From Macrostomum hystrix (Eukaryota > Platyhelminthes > Macrostomidae): a DNA stretch of 64,000 bases. Below are positions 11,847-22,252 of the stretch, one piece after another; position 1 is the first letter of the stretch; every line of letters starts with the position of its first letter. Both the position numbers and the translations under genes were made by a program. The notes under the pieces were generated by a model, which ran no database searches, was not told where the DNA came from, and saw only the letters and a program-made list of their open reading frames with translations. Where the stretch lies: the NCBI GenBank assembly GCA_950097015.1, contig CATNEN010000039.1:16090501-16154500 (forward strand). Reading direction: 5' to 3'.

Positions 11847-11956
11847 AGTGTTAGCTGCTTCGCTCTCTGGCGTCTGATGATAACTGTCTAGTCTGTGTTC
11901 TAGGGCACAGTGGAGAGAGGCTTAAATGCGTGTCCGAAGGATCAAATCGATTGCTC
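11036..11956 (-). mobile_element. Tc1/IS630-like element with 31-bp terminal inverted repeats
   Basis: The inverted repeats are 11036-11066 and 11926-11956. They match at 30 of 31 positions and share GATTTGATCCTTCGGACACG. The enclosed 921 bases carry the broken transposase. TA precedes the left end, but AA follows the right end, so a TA target duplication is only half preserved. Confidence 0.8.
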
Positions 11957-12470
11957 AATGAAAGTAAAAGTTTGAAATTGACAAACTTAGAAACTGCATT
12001 GTACGTTTTGTACAGAAAAACAATAAGCTTTTTTGTTGGACTCAGATACAGAAAAAAAGTATCATAACTTTTTCTTAGCTGTTTTAGCATGCAAAAATAT
12101 GTACTAGTAGTATTCAGCTGATTCTGCTCTCAATTTGCTTTAAAAATACATGACTCAAATTTCTGCAACAATTTGCAAAATTTCTGCTTTGGTTTTTCGA
12201 AATTTCTGTTTCTCATTGGCAAGCGTTAAGGTCGACCGAGCCGCTATGAACATATACCCACCTCACGCCACATGACTGCCATTAACTATTTTTTAACCCA
12301 CTCGCGCATGCCTGGTTGGTTGACTGATCCGCCCCCGCGCCGATATCGAGACACCCACCTCACGCCGCGTGACAACCACCCCACTACTGGACCAAGGTCT
12401 GAAGCCAAGGACTGATTTGTCAAATAAAACAGTACTATTAAAACTGCCCAGTTTTTTGCCACCGTAGCTC
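11957..12470. other. Spacer, no recognised gene
   Basis: AT-rich up to 12230, then a GC-richer stretch in which CCCACCTCACGCC occurs twice (near 12260 and 12355). It could be a worn part of the neighbouring gypsy element or an unrelated repeat. No coding signal was recognised. Confidence 0.4.
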
Positions 12471-12598
12471 CAAGGACTACTAAACAACACCTTGTTTAGT
12501 GTTGTTTAGTGTTGTTTAGTGTTGTTTAGTGTTGTTTAGTGTTGTTTAGTGTTGTTTAGTGTTGTTTAGTGTTGTTTAGTGTTGTTTAGTAGTCCTTG
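12471..12598. repeat. 10-bp tandem array inside a perfect 20-bp inverted repeat
   Basis: Arms at 12471-12490 and 12579-12598 are exact reverse complements (left arm CAAGGACTACTAAACAACAC). Between them lie about ten copies of GTTGTTTAGT, which is itself part of the right arm. The array therefore looks like an expansion of one arm of a hairpin. Confidence 0.93.
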
Positions 12599-12829
12599 CG
12601 TAGCTCACAGACAATCGGGATAAACTCAGAATTAATATTGACCCAAAGTACTTTAAGACTATAGGAGTAAGAAATGCCAATCGCACTTTGCTTTAGTCCA
12701 AGGCAGAATCTCGAGCAAATATTGTATAAATGGAAGCTTATATTTAAAAGTGGATAAGGTAGAAATGAATAAAGCTCAATAAAGGGGCAAGAGGTTTCAT
12801 GAGCTGTCAAGATGGTCATGCTGAGTAGA

Positions 12830-14482
12830 TTAGCCACGTCGTCCACTTCTTGACAGGTGGCAGGAACAACGGATTCTCGGCGGAGCTCGGTGACCATCCC
12901 GCCGCACTAAAACGTAGGTGCAGGCGTCGAGGGCCGCCGGCCAAGCGGTGCGGTGACTGCCGTGATGCGCTGTCGGCGTCGGCCGGAAGGCTTGCACGGC
13001 GCTGCGGAGCTGTCCCAGGAACTGGTCGCGGTCGCCGGCGGGCTGGCTGGGCTGCAGGCATTCGCCGGGCACGCAGAGGGGCGCGCCGTAGACCAGCTCG
13101 GCCGACGATGCTGGCAGGTCCTCCTTGGGGGCCGTCCGGATGCCGAGCAACACCCACGGTAGCTCGCTGACACAGGCCGGCCCTGCCAGCCTCGCCATGA
13201 GGAAGTAGCGGAAATGCCGGACCGCCAGGTACAGCGCGAGCAGCTCGCGGTCGAAGGCGCTGTACTTCTGCTCGGGTGGGCGGAGCTGCCGGCTGAAGAA
13301 AGCGAGCGGCTGCCAGGCGCCTCCGACCCGCTGCTCGAGCGCCGCGCCGACCGCGGTGTCCGAGGCGTCGACGGTGAGGGCGATGGGCGCGTCCGGCCGC
13401 GGGTGCGCCAGCATGGTGGCGGCCGCCAGCGCCCGCTTAGCTCCGTCGAAAGCGTCGGTCAGCTCGGGCGTCCAGCGGACAAACTTCTCCTTGCCGGCCG
13501 TGGCCGCATGGATTGGGCGCAACAGCTGGGCGGCCCGTGGCACGAAGCGGTGGTCGAAATTCACCATGCCGGTGAACTTCTGCAGGCCCTTGACGGTGGC
13601 TGGCGGCGCGAACCCCGCGATGGCGTCGACCTTGGCCGGCAGTGCCACGGCGCCCTCGGAGCTGATGCGGTGGCTGAGGAAGTCGATCTCGCTGCGGCCG
13701 AACTCGCACTTGGCCGGGTTGATGATGAGGCCGTTGTCGGCGAGGCGCTGGAAAAGCATCCGCAGGTGCTCCAGGTGTTGCTGCTGGCTGCGGCTGGCCA
13801 CCAGGAAATCGTCGATGTATGCGAAGACGAAATCCCGGTCCTGGCACACGGAGTCGACCAACCACTGAAAGGCCTGGGCGGCGTTCTTGAGTCCGAACGG
13901 CATTCGCAGGAACTCGAAGAGGCCGAACGGGGTGATGACGGCGGTCTTGGGCACGTCGGCCGCGGTCACGGGCACCTGGTGGTAGCCGCGCACCAGGTCG
14001 ATCTTGGAGAAGACCGAGAAGCCGGCCAGGCGGGCCGAGAAGTCCTGGATGTGCGGCACCGGGTAGCGGTCTGGCACTGTGACGTCGTTCAGCCGCCCGA
14101 AGTCGCCGCAGGGCCGCCAACCGCCGGACGCCTTGGGCACCATGTGCAGCGGCGACGACCACGGGCTGTGAGAGCGGCGCACGATGCCGAGCCGCTCCAG
14201 GAGTCGGAACTCCTCCCTGGCCACCGCCAGCTTGTCTGGCGGCAGGCGGCGTGGGCGAGCGTGGACAGGCGGGCCGCTGGTCGGGGTATGGTGCTCGACC
14301 CCATGGCGCGGCTGAGCTCGTTGGAAACTGAGCTCGGTGAGGGCGGGGAACTCCGCCAGCAGCTGGCTGTACGGGTCCGCGGCGGCGGCCGCGGCGAGCT
14401 GCAGGCCGGGTCCCACGCTGTCCAGCAGGTGCACGCTGGCGAACGATTGGGCGTCCAGCAGGCGTCGGTGCGGCAGGGCCAC
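12830..14482 (-). pseudogene. Ty3/gypsy pol fragment: RT, RNase H, integrase tail
   Basis: Reverse transcriptase with IDLVRGYHQVPV, MPFGLKNAAQAFQ and the catalytic FAYIDDFL, followed by the RNase H start with LTVDASDTAVGAALEQ and LAFFSRQLRP up to RHFRYFLM. There it is fused directly to ARLAGPACVSELPW, a segment that in the copy at 30.6-31.7 kb lies C-terminal to the integrase core. The whole zinc-binding and DDE integrase region is therefore missing. The open frame extends upstream of the RT but is out of frame with the protease. Confidence 0.85.
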
Positions 14483-14517
14483 CAGCAGGCCATGGTGCCG
14501 CAGGAAGTAGGCGCCGA

Positions 14518-14772
14518 TCAGCGGGCGGGAGACTTCGGCCAGGATGAACGGCCAGGAGCAGCGCCGTATTCCGAGATCGAGCGTGTTCTGGCGGGTACCA
14601 AAAGTGCGGATGGGGCTGCCGTTGGCTGCGAAGAGCGGCTGGCCAGGCGAGTATCAGTGCCGGCGACGGGAAAAATACAGACCTCGGCGCCCGTGTCGAC
14701 CAGGAAGCGCCGGCCCGTCTGGACATCGGGGATGAGCAGCAGGCTGCTGTTACCGGCCGCCGAGCTGATCAC
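14518..14772 (-). pseudogene. Ty3/gypsy aspartic protease fragment
   Basis: Short frame with RRFLVDTGAEVCIFPV, the hydrophobic-Asp-Thr-Gly-Ala active-site motif of retroviral-type aspartic proteases. It lies between the gag C-terminus and the RT in the expected order. It overlaps the frame upstream of the RT, so a frameshift separates them. Confidence 0.8.
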
Positions 14773-15469
14773 TGACGGCCGGCCTGCCCGTTTCCCTGGA
14801 AGCTACAGGGCGCCTGACACTGGCGGGCCGCCGCACCAAATCGGCGGTGAAAACGGCACAGGCCGTCATCCGAGCGTTTGCGGCTCTGCCTGGTCGGGCG
14901 GAGGCTAGCTGCAAGGACGGCCGGCTGAGCATGCGGAGGCGGCGGCTGCTCTGCAGCGGGATGCTGCACGGAGGCCGCGTACGGCTGCGACCGGCTCGCC
15001 CACAGCTTATTGGCCTCTTGCGCTGCGGCCCGCGGGTCGCTGAAGTCCACAGTGGCAATCATCATCCTGACGTCGGCGGGCAGCTGCTGGCGGAAGAGTT
15101 CCTTGAACAGGAGGCACGGGGGATGGTCACCTAGCGAGCGAGCATTTCCTCCATGAGCTCTGAGGGACGCTTGTCGCGGTGGCCGGACATTCCGAGGAGG
15201 CGGCTGGCCCGCTGCTGTCGAGTGAGGCCAAACGTGCCGAGCAGGCGGTCCTTCAGGCTCTGGTAATTGTCCACCTCCGGCGGACGCTCCAGCACATCGA
15301 GTAGTCGCTCGGCTGTGATCTGGTCGAGAGCAGCGACTACGTGCGTGTACTTGGTGTTGTCCTCAGTGATTCGCCGCAGAGTGAACTGGGCTTCGGCCTG
15401 AATAAACCAGGCCCGGGGCTGCGAGGCCCAAAACGTGGGCAGTTTGAGTGCAACGGCTGGCTCAGTCAT
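14769..15469 (-). pseudogene. Ty3/gypsy gag with frameshift
   Basis: The ATG at 15469 opens a capsid-like region (LPTFWASQPRAWFIQAEAQF, then a segment with YTHVVAALD and RLLDVL). A stop at 15131 ends this frame, and the homologous sequence continues in another frame to 14769. The second part ends in a CxxH...C...C arrangement (LCRFHRRFG, then RQCQAPCSF) typical of the zinc-binding gag tail of many animal gypsy elements. Confidence 0.75.
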
Positions 15470-15470
15470 T

Positions 15471-15778
15471 CCTCAGCACGGCTGGGGTAGTCGAGCTCAC
15501 CAATTTAGTGTCTCGTAAATGAAACGCAGTGCGCGAGAAAGGTTAAATTTAAAGGGGAGGTGCGCGTAAGGTGGCGAGAGTCCGTAACCCCCCGCTTAGC
15601 GAGCCGGTCGGTCGGGTGCACCCACCCCCCAGCCAGGCGGCCCGAGGTTTGAGTGCATATGCACCTAGAGTCGCGCCGCGTGCAGACCTGGCCGCCACAA
15701 TCTCATAAAAACAGAAGTTCGTCAGAGGTTCGAATCTGCTAGAATATTGTTAGAATAAAAAAGATTATTAGCATGTAC
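15471..15778. other. GC-rich gypsy flank and downstream region of ACS exon
   Basis: GC-rich sequence upstream of gag on the minus strand, possibly remnant 5' LTR or leader, grading into AT-rich sequence just 3' of the acetyl-CoA synthetase exon. A box-B-like GGTTCGAATC at about 15728 is noted, but no cloverleaf forms around it. Confidence 0.4.
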
Positions 15779-16054
15779 TCAAGCCGTTCTCATCGATACG
15801 AGGGTCTCAATAACTCCGGGATCAGCCAGGGTGCTAGTATCGCCATAGTTGTCACCGCCGGCAGCAATCTCTCGCAGAATTCTACGCATAATCTTGCCCG
15901 AGCGAGTCTTTGGCAGCGCTGGGGCCTCTTGGATGGTGTCGGGTGCTGCGAATGCGCCAATGCGTTCGCGAACAATCACTAGCAGCTGGCGAATCAGGCT
16001 GGCATCAAAGACGGTGCCGTCCTTCAGTGTGACGAACGCGTAGGCGCTTTCGCC
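15779..16054 (-). CDS. Acetyl-CoA synthetase, orphan terminal exon
   Basis: Last exon of an AMP-forming acetyl-CoA synthetase (acetate + ATP + CoA to acetyl-CoA). The exon starts after a CAG acceptor at 16055-16057 and ends at TGA 15779. It encodes [13 protein letters not shown], then [30 protein letters not shown] (the A10 motif with its catalytic, acetylatable Lys) and [12 protein letters not shown]. All are diagnostic of the family's C-terminal lid domain. Only about 60 bases of upstream intron remain before LINE sequence begins at about 16117. No other ACS exon is seen in the window, so unless a very long intron joins it to exons beyond 64 kb this is a stranded exon. Truncated copies lie at 31890-31993 and 46557-46660. 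Confidence 0.85.
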   Translation of the reverse strand, partial: GESAYAFVTLKDGTVFDASLIRQLLVIVRERIGAFAAPDTIQEAPALPKTRSGKIMRRILREIAAGGDNYGDTSTLADPGVIETLVSMRTA

Positions 16055-16116
16055 CTGCGGTAAATTGGTGTTTAGAAAACTAAAGCAATCATCATATTGT
16101 AGAAAGATCCTCAGAG

Positions 16117-16900
16117 GTCGCTAGCTTGGTCCCTGGTGGGGATGAGAACCTTAAAGCACTGAAGGAGGTTGAGCGTGCGCGGTTCTCCGTCCGTGAGGAC
16201 ATTGATTTCGTTGCTCGCGCCCAAATCTCTCAGGCAAAGGTCCGTGTGCGGCAGGAGCTTTCGTTTTGCTGCCGCTCGTTGGGGGACGAAGTGCACTCCG
16301 GCATCAAGGAGACGCCGGGCGGTTTTTGCCGCCTCACCGCGGATAAAAATATCAAGCTAAAAATATCAAGCTAAAAATATCAAGCGGGAGGATATTCAGG
16401 AAGGCGCTGAGGCCGTCGAAGGGGGCGGATGGCGCGGCGCTCATGATCATGCGACAAGCGCGACCTTGCACTCTCCGAAGAGTCTCAAGGCAGGTCTTTA
16501 GCTGCAGGGCACTAGCCCAGATCAGTCTGGCGTACGAAACAGCCGGTCTGACCATAGCAGTGTGGATCCACCATAGACGTTTGGGGGTGAGACCCCAAGT
16601 GTTGCCACCGCCCTGCGCAGCTGCGCCAGGATCGCAAAGGCCTTTTTGGCTTTAGCGTAGACATGAGGAGTCCAGCTGAGCCTGTGATCGAGCGTTATGC
16701 TCAAGCATTTAGTTTGCTTCTGGAAGGTGATGTCCTTTGTGCAGCGTTGAGCAGCTCATCCATAACGAGGTTCCACAGAAACGGGGGGGAGGACTCCGCG
16801 CTGGGGGGCCCCTTTCCTGACGCAGAGCGTCGGCAGCCGTTCAGGTGGGCCACCCAGGCCTCTCTCCACGGGGCCGACACGTAGCCCGGCACCACGCAGG
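16117..16900 (-). mobile_element. LINE copy 1, 3'-truncated fragment (RT and RNase H start)
   Basis: Minus-strand remnants of a non-LTR retrotransposon: SSPPFLWNLVMDELLNAAQ (RT palm), LDHRLSWTPHVYAKAKKAF (RT thumb), VRPAVSYARLIWAS, and the segment leading into RNase H. It breaks at the ACS intron, lacking about 1.5 kb present in copies 2 and 3. The frame is disrupted. A locally triplicated AAAATATCAAGC (16350-16385) distinguishes it from the other copies. Confidence 0.8.
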
Positions 16901-17130
16901 CGCGCAGGAGTTGACAGAAGAGGTCAAGGAATCATTTTACACGTACTATGTGCATGCATATGGTGTTGTTAGGTGCTAGGTGGATAGATGCTAGGCAACT
17001 AGTTTACTAGGTAGTGTCAACATTTTAGGAAAGTAACCTCCATAAACAATAATGAAACAATAATGAACATTGCCTATGGTCATTGGTTTGGTTTTTCCAA
17101 AGTCCTTGGGGGGGAGGGGGGAGGGGGGAG
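16901..17130. other. Shared flank between LINE and 17-bp satellite
   Basis: Near-identical to 34291-34703 and 49058-49477 except for a deletion of about 185 bases after CATAAACAA. It contains the short block CTATGGTCATTGGTTT, which also occurs in segment A, and ends in a purine run (GGGGGGAGG) where the satellite starts. Confidence 0.6.
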
Positions 17131-18600
17131 GACACCCAATACTGTTAGACACCCAATACTGTTAGACACCCAATACTGTTAGACACCCAATACTGTTAGA
17201 CACCCAATACTGTTAGACACCCAATACTGTTAGACACCCAATACTGTTAGACACCCAATACTGTTAGACACCCAATACTGTAAGACACCCAATACTCTTA
17301 GACACCCAATACTGTTAGACACCCAATACTGTTAGACACCCAATACTGTAAGACACCCAATACTGTTAGACACCCAATACTGTTAGACACCCAATACTGT
17401 AAGACACCCAATACTGTAAGACACCCAATACTGTTAGACACCCAATACTGTTAGACACCCAATACTGTAAGACACCCAATACTGTTAGACACCCAATACT
17501 GTTAGACACCCAATACTGTTAGACACCCAATACTGTTAGACACCCAATACTGTAAGACACCCAATACTGTAAGACACCCAATACTGTTAGACACCCAATA
17601 CTGTAAGACACCCAATACTGTTAGACACCCAATACTGTTAGACACCCAATACTGTTAGACACCCAATACTGTAAGACACCCAATACTGTTAGACACCCAA
17701 GACTGTTAGACAACCAATACTGTTAGACACCCAATACTGTTAGACACACAATACTGTTAGACACACAATACTGTTAGACACCCAATACTGTTAGACACCC
17801 AATACTGTTAGACACCCAATACTGTTAGACACCCAATACTGTTAGACACCCAATACTGTTAGACACCCAATACTGTTAGACACCCAATACTGTTAGACAC
17901 CCAATACTGTTAGACACCCAATACTGTTAGACACCCAATACTGTTAGACACCCAATACTGTAAGACACCCAATACTCTTAGACACCCAATACTGTTAGAC
18001 ACCCAATACTGTTAGACACCCAATACTGTTAGACACCCAATACTGTAAGACACCCAATACTGTTAGACACCCAATACTGTTAGACACCCAATACTGTTAG
18101 ACACCCAATACTGTTAGACACCCAATACTGTTAGACACCCAATACTGTTAGACACCCAATACTGTTAGACACCCAATACTGTTAGACACCCAATACTGTT
18201 AGACACCCAATACTGTTAGACACCCAATACTGTTAGACACCCAATACTGTAAGACACCCAATACTGTTAGACACCCAATACTGTTAGACACCCAATACTG
18301 TTAGACACCCAATACTGTTAGACACCCAATACTGTAAGACACCCAATACTGTTAGACACCCAAGACTGTTAGACAACCAATACTGTTAGACACCCAATAC
18401 TGTTAGACACACAATACTGTTAGACACACAATACTGTTAGACACCCAATACTGTTAGACACCCAATACTGTTAGACACCCAATACTGTTAGACACCCAAT
18501 ACTGTTAGACACCCAATACTGTTAGACACCCAATACTGTTAGACACCCAATACTGTTAGACACCCAATACTGTTAGACACCCAATACTGTAAGACACCCA
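17131..18600. repeat. 17-bp satellite (GACACCCAATACTGTTA), about 86 copies
   Basis: Tandem 17-bp units. Variants include TGTAAGAC, TACTCTTA, CCAAGACTG, ACAACCAAT and ACACACAAT. A block carrying the AAGAC/ACAACC/ACACAC variant series occurs twice (about 17690-17770 and 18355-18435), showing an internal duplication of roughly 660 bases. The same satellite occurs with about 34 copies at 34704 and 38 at 49478. Confidence 0.97.
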
Positions 18601-19451
18601 AGACTTTTCTTTGTGCCTCTTCAGTCTTGTCAGTGGTTGCTTCCGCAGCATCGTTTTGCAAAGTGGTGGTAAGAACAGTGTATAGACAATCCCATGAGCA
18701 TAACTCATTGTGAGGCCCCACCCAGACACTTCAAAATCCTGTCCCTCCGCTCTCTATTATTATTCGGGTTGATAGGAACTTGAAAGTGCTTTTTCAATCA
18801 CGATTCGGAATGTGCGATTCAGGATCTGCGATTTGGGATCTGAGATCTGTCGAATGAGATAAAGGATCTTGGATGTAGGATTATCGTATCCCATATTGGA
18901 TGTATTTTCTGGGATATGGGATCTGTGGCATAGGATGCGGGATCTGAGGTGCGGAGGAATCTGAGAAATAACGATTTGATGTGACTGAAGAAAAGTCACT
19001 AGCTTTCGTTAACCTGGCTCTGTCTAAAAAGTCTGTCAAATATGGGCCCATGGGAAGCAATCATTCGATGCTTGTAAAGTGCAATACTTCTTTGTTAGAG
19101 AGAAACTCCAATAAGATAGAAAGATTTCTAATAGTACAACACAAAAGTTCATCTCAGAAAAGTCGTGCATGAAAAAGCAAAGTAGAGCTGAAATTTGCCA
19201 TAGACAAAAGGCGGGCACCCTGTGTCAGCCAGCGCTGCCATAGACCGAGCCGGCTCGGACCTGTATTTTCTGCAGCATATTGAAGGGGCAGCGGCCCGAA
19301 ACGAAGAATCAAATCCAACAACTGACAACACTCGACTAAGCATTCTGGCCGATTCTACTCAGCCGTTGCAAACCTGATCAGCAATTCAACTGCCACCTGC
19401 CAGCTAATCGACCAAATCTAACTGGGCTATTCGTAATCGAAGCTGGCAATC
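18601..19451. promoter_or_regulatory. Upstream region of Ly6-like gene A
   Basis: Conserved in the second copy (35291-36140) and partly in a third (50132-50652). It contains a cluster of diverged GGGATCTG/GGATCT words (about 18820-18960). The last 200 bases before the ATG are almost identical in the two gene copies, consistent with shared promoter and 5' UTR. No TATA box or initiator can be assigned with confidence. Confidence 0.4.
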
Positions 19452-20169
19452 ATGACGACTATGAAGCTGGTTATTGTTTGCGTGTTTCTTGCACTTGGAG
19501 GCATCCAGCTGGCTGATTGTATTAAATGTATCTCGTCGAAAAATAGAAGAGTAATATTTTCTGTATATAAGAATGACGATACTGATACAGATTGTACTCC
19601 TGCCAACGTCACCAAGTGTTTCGTGGAATATCAACCTGAAGGTTCAACTGTTTATTTTCGTCCCGAAGTGGTGAGCGACCGAATGAATTAAACTAATTTA
19701 ATTAGCATATCAATTCGAAATCATAAAGCAACAGTTTGCCCTATAAATTTTGCCCTATCGGAAACTTTTTTAGCTACTGAAATATGGTTGCGGCGCCTGT
19801 CCTGCTACAAAATATTGCAAAGACTGCACGGGTCATAAATGCAATAAAGCGAGTGTATTTAACTTGACCAATGATCTAGAACGTGATCTGGTACCATGCC
19901 TTCACTACGAGAAATGGCAGTTGAATGGCAATGATCCTCAACGCGAAAAAGTGATAGGTCCATATGAAATTTTTTGCCCTCCATCAGAAAAGTGCTTTAA
20001 AATGGTTGCTAAAAGGCCTGTACCTCAATGGCATTATAAAACCGTCATCGGCTGTGAAAAATCGGTTGAATCTTTAATGATTTATGCCAAAGAACTTTCT
20101 AAGTATGAACGCTACGAATGCAAACCAAACGCGGAAAAATCTGATTGCGTCACAGTTATTAGTGATTAG
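19452..20169 (+). CDS. Secreted Ly6-like cysteine-rich protein, copy A
   Basis: Two exons, 19452-19670 and 19774-20169, joined in phase 0 across a 103-bp GT-AG intron; product 204 residues. A cleavable signal peptide (MKLVIVCVFLALGGIQLADC) is followed by a mature region with 13-14 cysteines. The first part ends CKDCTGHKCN, resembling the C-terminal knuckle of Ly6/three-finger domains. The second part contains CPPSEKCFKMV and ends YECKPNAEKSDC, again Ly6-like. Two LU-type domains in tandem is my inference. There is no transmembrane helix or hydrophobic GPI tail, so it is probably secreted. One NVT glycosylation sequon is conserved in both copies. Its end is duplicated downstream in a 144-bp array. 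The family call is tentative; the gene model is supported by the copy at 36141-36871, which has the same exon structure. Function unknown. Confidence 0.75.
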
Positions 20170-20790
20170 TCTCATCTAAGCTGATTCTGCAACCATTCTG
20201 CAAAGTCTCTCTAACTCGTATTGACTTATGTAAAAGAACTTTCTAAGTATGAACGCTACGAATGCAAACCAAACGCGGAAAAATCTGATTGCGTCACAGT
20301 TATTAGTGATTAGTCTCATCTAAGCTGATTCTGCAACCATTCTGCAAAGTCTCTCTAACTCGTATTGACTTATGTAAAAGAACTTTCTAAGCATGAACGC
20401 TACGAATGTAGACCAAACGCCGAAAAATCAGATTGTATCCCAGTTATTAGTGAAATTAGTCTCATCTAAGCTGATTCTGCAACCATTCTGCAAAGTCTCT
20501 CTAACTCGTATTGACTTATGTAAAAGAACTTTCTAAGTATGAACGCTACGAATGCAAACCAAACGCGGAAAAATCTGATTGCGTCACAGTTATTAGTGAT
20601 TAGTCTCATCTAAGCTGATTCTGCAACCATTCTGCAAAGTCTCTCTAACTCGTATTGACTTATGTAAAAGAACTTTCTAAGCATGAACGCTACGAATGTA
20701 GACCAAACGCCGAAAAATCAGATTGTATCCCAGTTATTAGTGAAATTAGTCTCATCTAAGCTGATTCTGCAACCATTTTGCAAAGTCTCT
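20079..20790. repeat. 144-bp tandem repeat of the gene's 3' end, five copies
   Basis: The last coding segment plus start of the 3' UTR of Ly6-like gene A is repeated with about 144-bp spacing (AAG(T/C)ATGAACGCTACGAATG at 20101, 20245, 20389, 20535 and 20679). Copies alternate between a TAT-type and a CAT-type sequence (copies 2-3 and 4-5 form dimers), so the last step was duplication of a 290-bp dimer. Each copy keeps the reading frame up to its own stop. The gene copy at 36141 has only one such unit. Confidence 0.93.
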
Positions 20791-21039
20791 CTTATTGCGC
20801 TTGCTGTTTTTTTCTATGTCAGCTAATTTCACTTGTCTCGCTAGAAAATTAATGAGGTCTTGAAAAACTCGCTGCTTATTTAATGTTTAACTTAACAGAC
20901 TCCTTCAGCTTTGCTACACTCTAATATTTCTAACACTAACAGATTATTCAAATGCACAAAGCCAGACACAACAGCTAATGTTTTCTGCATGCGTTTTAAC
21001 AATTCAGTAGAGCTATTTTTTAGTTGCACAGAGTATAAC

Positions 21040-21045
21040 AATAAA
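21040..21045 (+). promoter_or_regulatory. Candidate polyadenylation signal, Ly6-like gene A
   Basis: AATAAA in ACAATAAAATAGAATG, conserved at 37193 downstream of gene B. It is the best-placed signal after the 144-bp array; usage is unproven. Confidence 0.35.
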
Positions 21046-21177
21046 ATAGAATGAAAAATCATTTTTGGTTTTAGTAAATTTCACTAGCAAGTTTTGCCCC
21101 TATTCAGGGAGCAGAAAAGTTTTTAATTCGTCTAGTATATACTTTTTAGCAGCTGTATTTTCAGTTTTTTAAGCTAT

Positions 21178-21226
21178 AATGATCCCCCAGTTGACAATGA
21201 TCCCCCAGTTGACAATGATCCCCCAA
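21178..21226. repeat. 18-bp satellite, three copies (truncated array)
   Basis: Three units of ATGATCCCCCAGTTGACA, joined to Helitron sequence at CCCCCAAG. It is the short counterpart of the arrays at 28374-29160 and 37331-38480. Confidence 0.9.
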
Positions 21227-21437
21227 GCAGCACTGAGACTGAGTGCGGTGAGTGCGGTGGCGTCCCAGTGTCTGTCTTTTGTCTTTATAGACGCCGAAAC
21301 CGCTCAACCAAATCGCACCAAACTTTGCACATACCTAAAACCACCTACGCTGAGTGCAATAGGCTACTCAAATTCCCGAAAAATCATTTCCTTCCTGCTC
21401 AAAAGTGCAAAAAACTGCTCAAAAATCGTCAAAAAAG

Positions 21438-22100
21438 CTCAAGGCAAAAGTTTACCCGAACCTGATGGTTCGATATGCTGACGTTGACTGGCTGTCAGAG
21501 AGGGCAATTCTGTGTCCTAGAAATGATGCCGCCAACGAAATTAACTACCAACTGCTTCAGGAGTTGCCAGGTGCAGTTTTCACCTACAAGTCAATTGATA
21601 CAACGTTGACTGATGACACCGCTGTGGAGTATCCTGTTGAGTTTCTGAACTCTCTAGATCCTCCTGGAACTCCATCGCACAACTTGCAGCTGAAAGTTGG
21701 GGCACCAATTATGCTCCTCCGCAACCTGAATGCGCCAAGGCTGTGTAACGGCACCAGACTGATAGTCAGGCGGCTCTTCCCACACGTGATTGAGGCCACG
21801 ATAATGACTGGATCTGGCAGAGGAGAGTCTGTGTTCGTTCCCCGGATTCCAATTATCCCCACGGACCTGCCATTTCAGTTCAAGCGACTGCAGTTCCCTG
21901 TGAGAGTGTGCTTTGCGATGACTATTAACAAGGCTCAGGGACAGTCGCTGAAGGTGGCTGGCATCAACCTGGAGACTCCTTGCTTCTCGCATGGGCAGCT
22001 TTATGTCGCCTGCTCCCGTGTTGGAACTCCAGCTGGCCTATTCATTTTCGCACCAAGGGGAAGAACGAAGAATGTGCTGTATCCCCAGGCCTTGAGGTGA
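21438..22100 (+). pseudogene. Helitron PIF1-like helicase, C-terminal fragment
   Basis: About 220 residues of the RepHel helicase domain: RAILCPRNDAANEIN, GAPIMLLRNLN, CNGTRLIV, then FAMTINKAQGQSL and QLYVACSRVG, which are the late SF1B (PIF1) helicase motifs. The Rep/HUH nuclease and early helicase motifs are absent. Residues before about 21438 derive from non-coding Helitron sequence read in the same frame. The fragment is identical at protein level to copies at 42009-42671 and 44979-45641, which implies recent duplication rather than selection. Confidence 0.85.
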
Positions 22101-22252
22101 CTCGCAAGCAATTAATAGAAAAGTAGTCACGAATTGACCTTGACCTGTCTAACTCTGAACTCTGAAACAGTTTAGTTTTGTTTCTTTGACATTGTTATTG
22201 TTATGCCATGGCTATTTTCCTTATGTATACGCGTGTACATGCATACTGTATA

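Larger units (their letters stand above)
12850..15470 (-). mobile_element. Ty3/gypsy retrotransposon copy 1, integrase deleted
   Basis: Very GC-rich LTR-retrotransposon body on the minus strand, in the order gag, protease, reverse transcriptase, RNase H, then the last part of the integrase region. No paired LTRs or primer-binding site could be identified with confidence at either end. Frames are interrupted between gag, protease and polymerase. The fragment at 30.6-31.9 kb is a second, differently deleted copy. Confidence 0.85.

Noticed and set aside
13214-14908. A 564-codon plus-strand open frame and other long plus-strand frames in 12.8-14.9 kb
   Set aside because: Shadow of the very GC-rich gypsy pol on the minus strand; the minus frame has clear RT motifs and the plus frame has none.
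15705-15740. tRNA gene suggested by a box-B-like GGTTCGAATC
   Set aside because: No acceptor stem, D-arm or anticodon arm could be folded around it, and no CCA-compatible end fits a primer-binding site.
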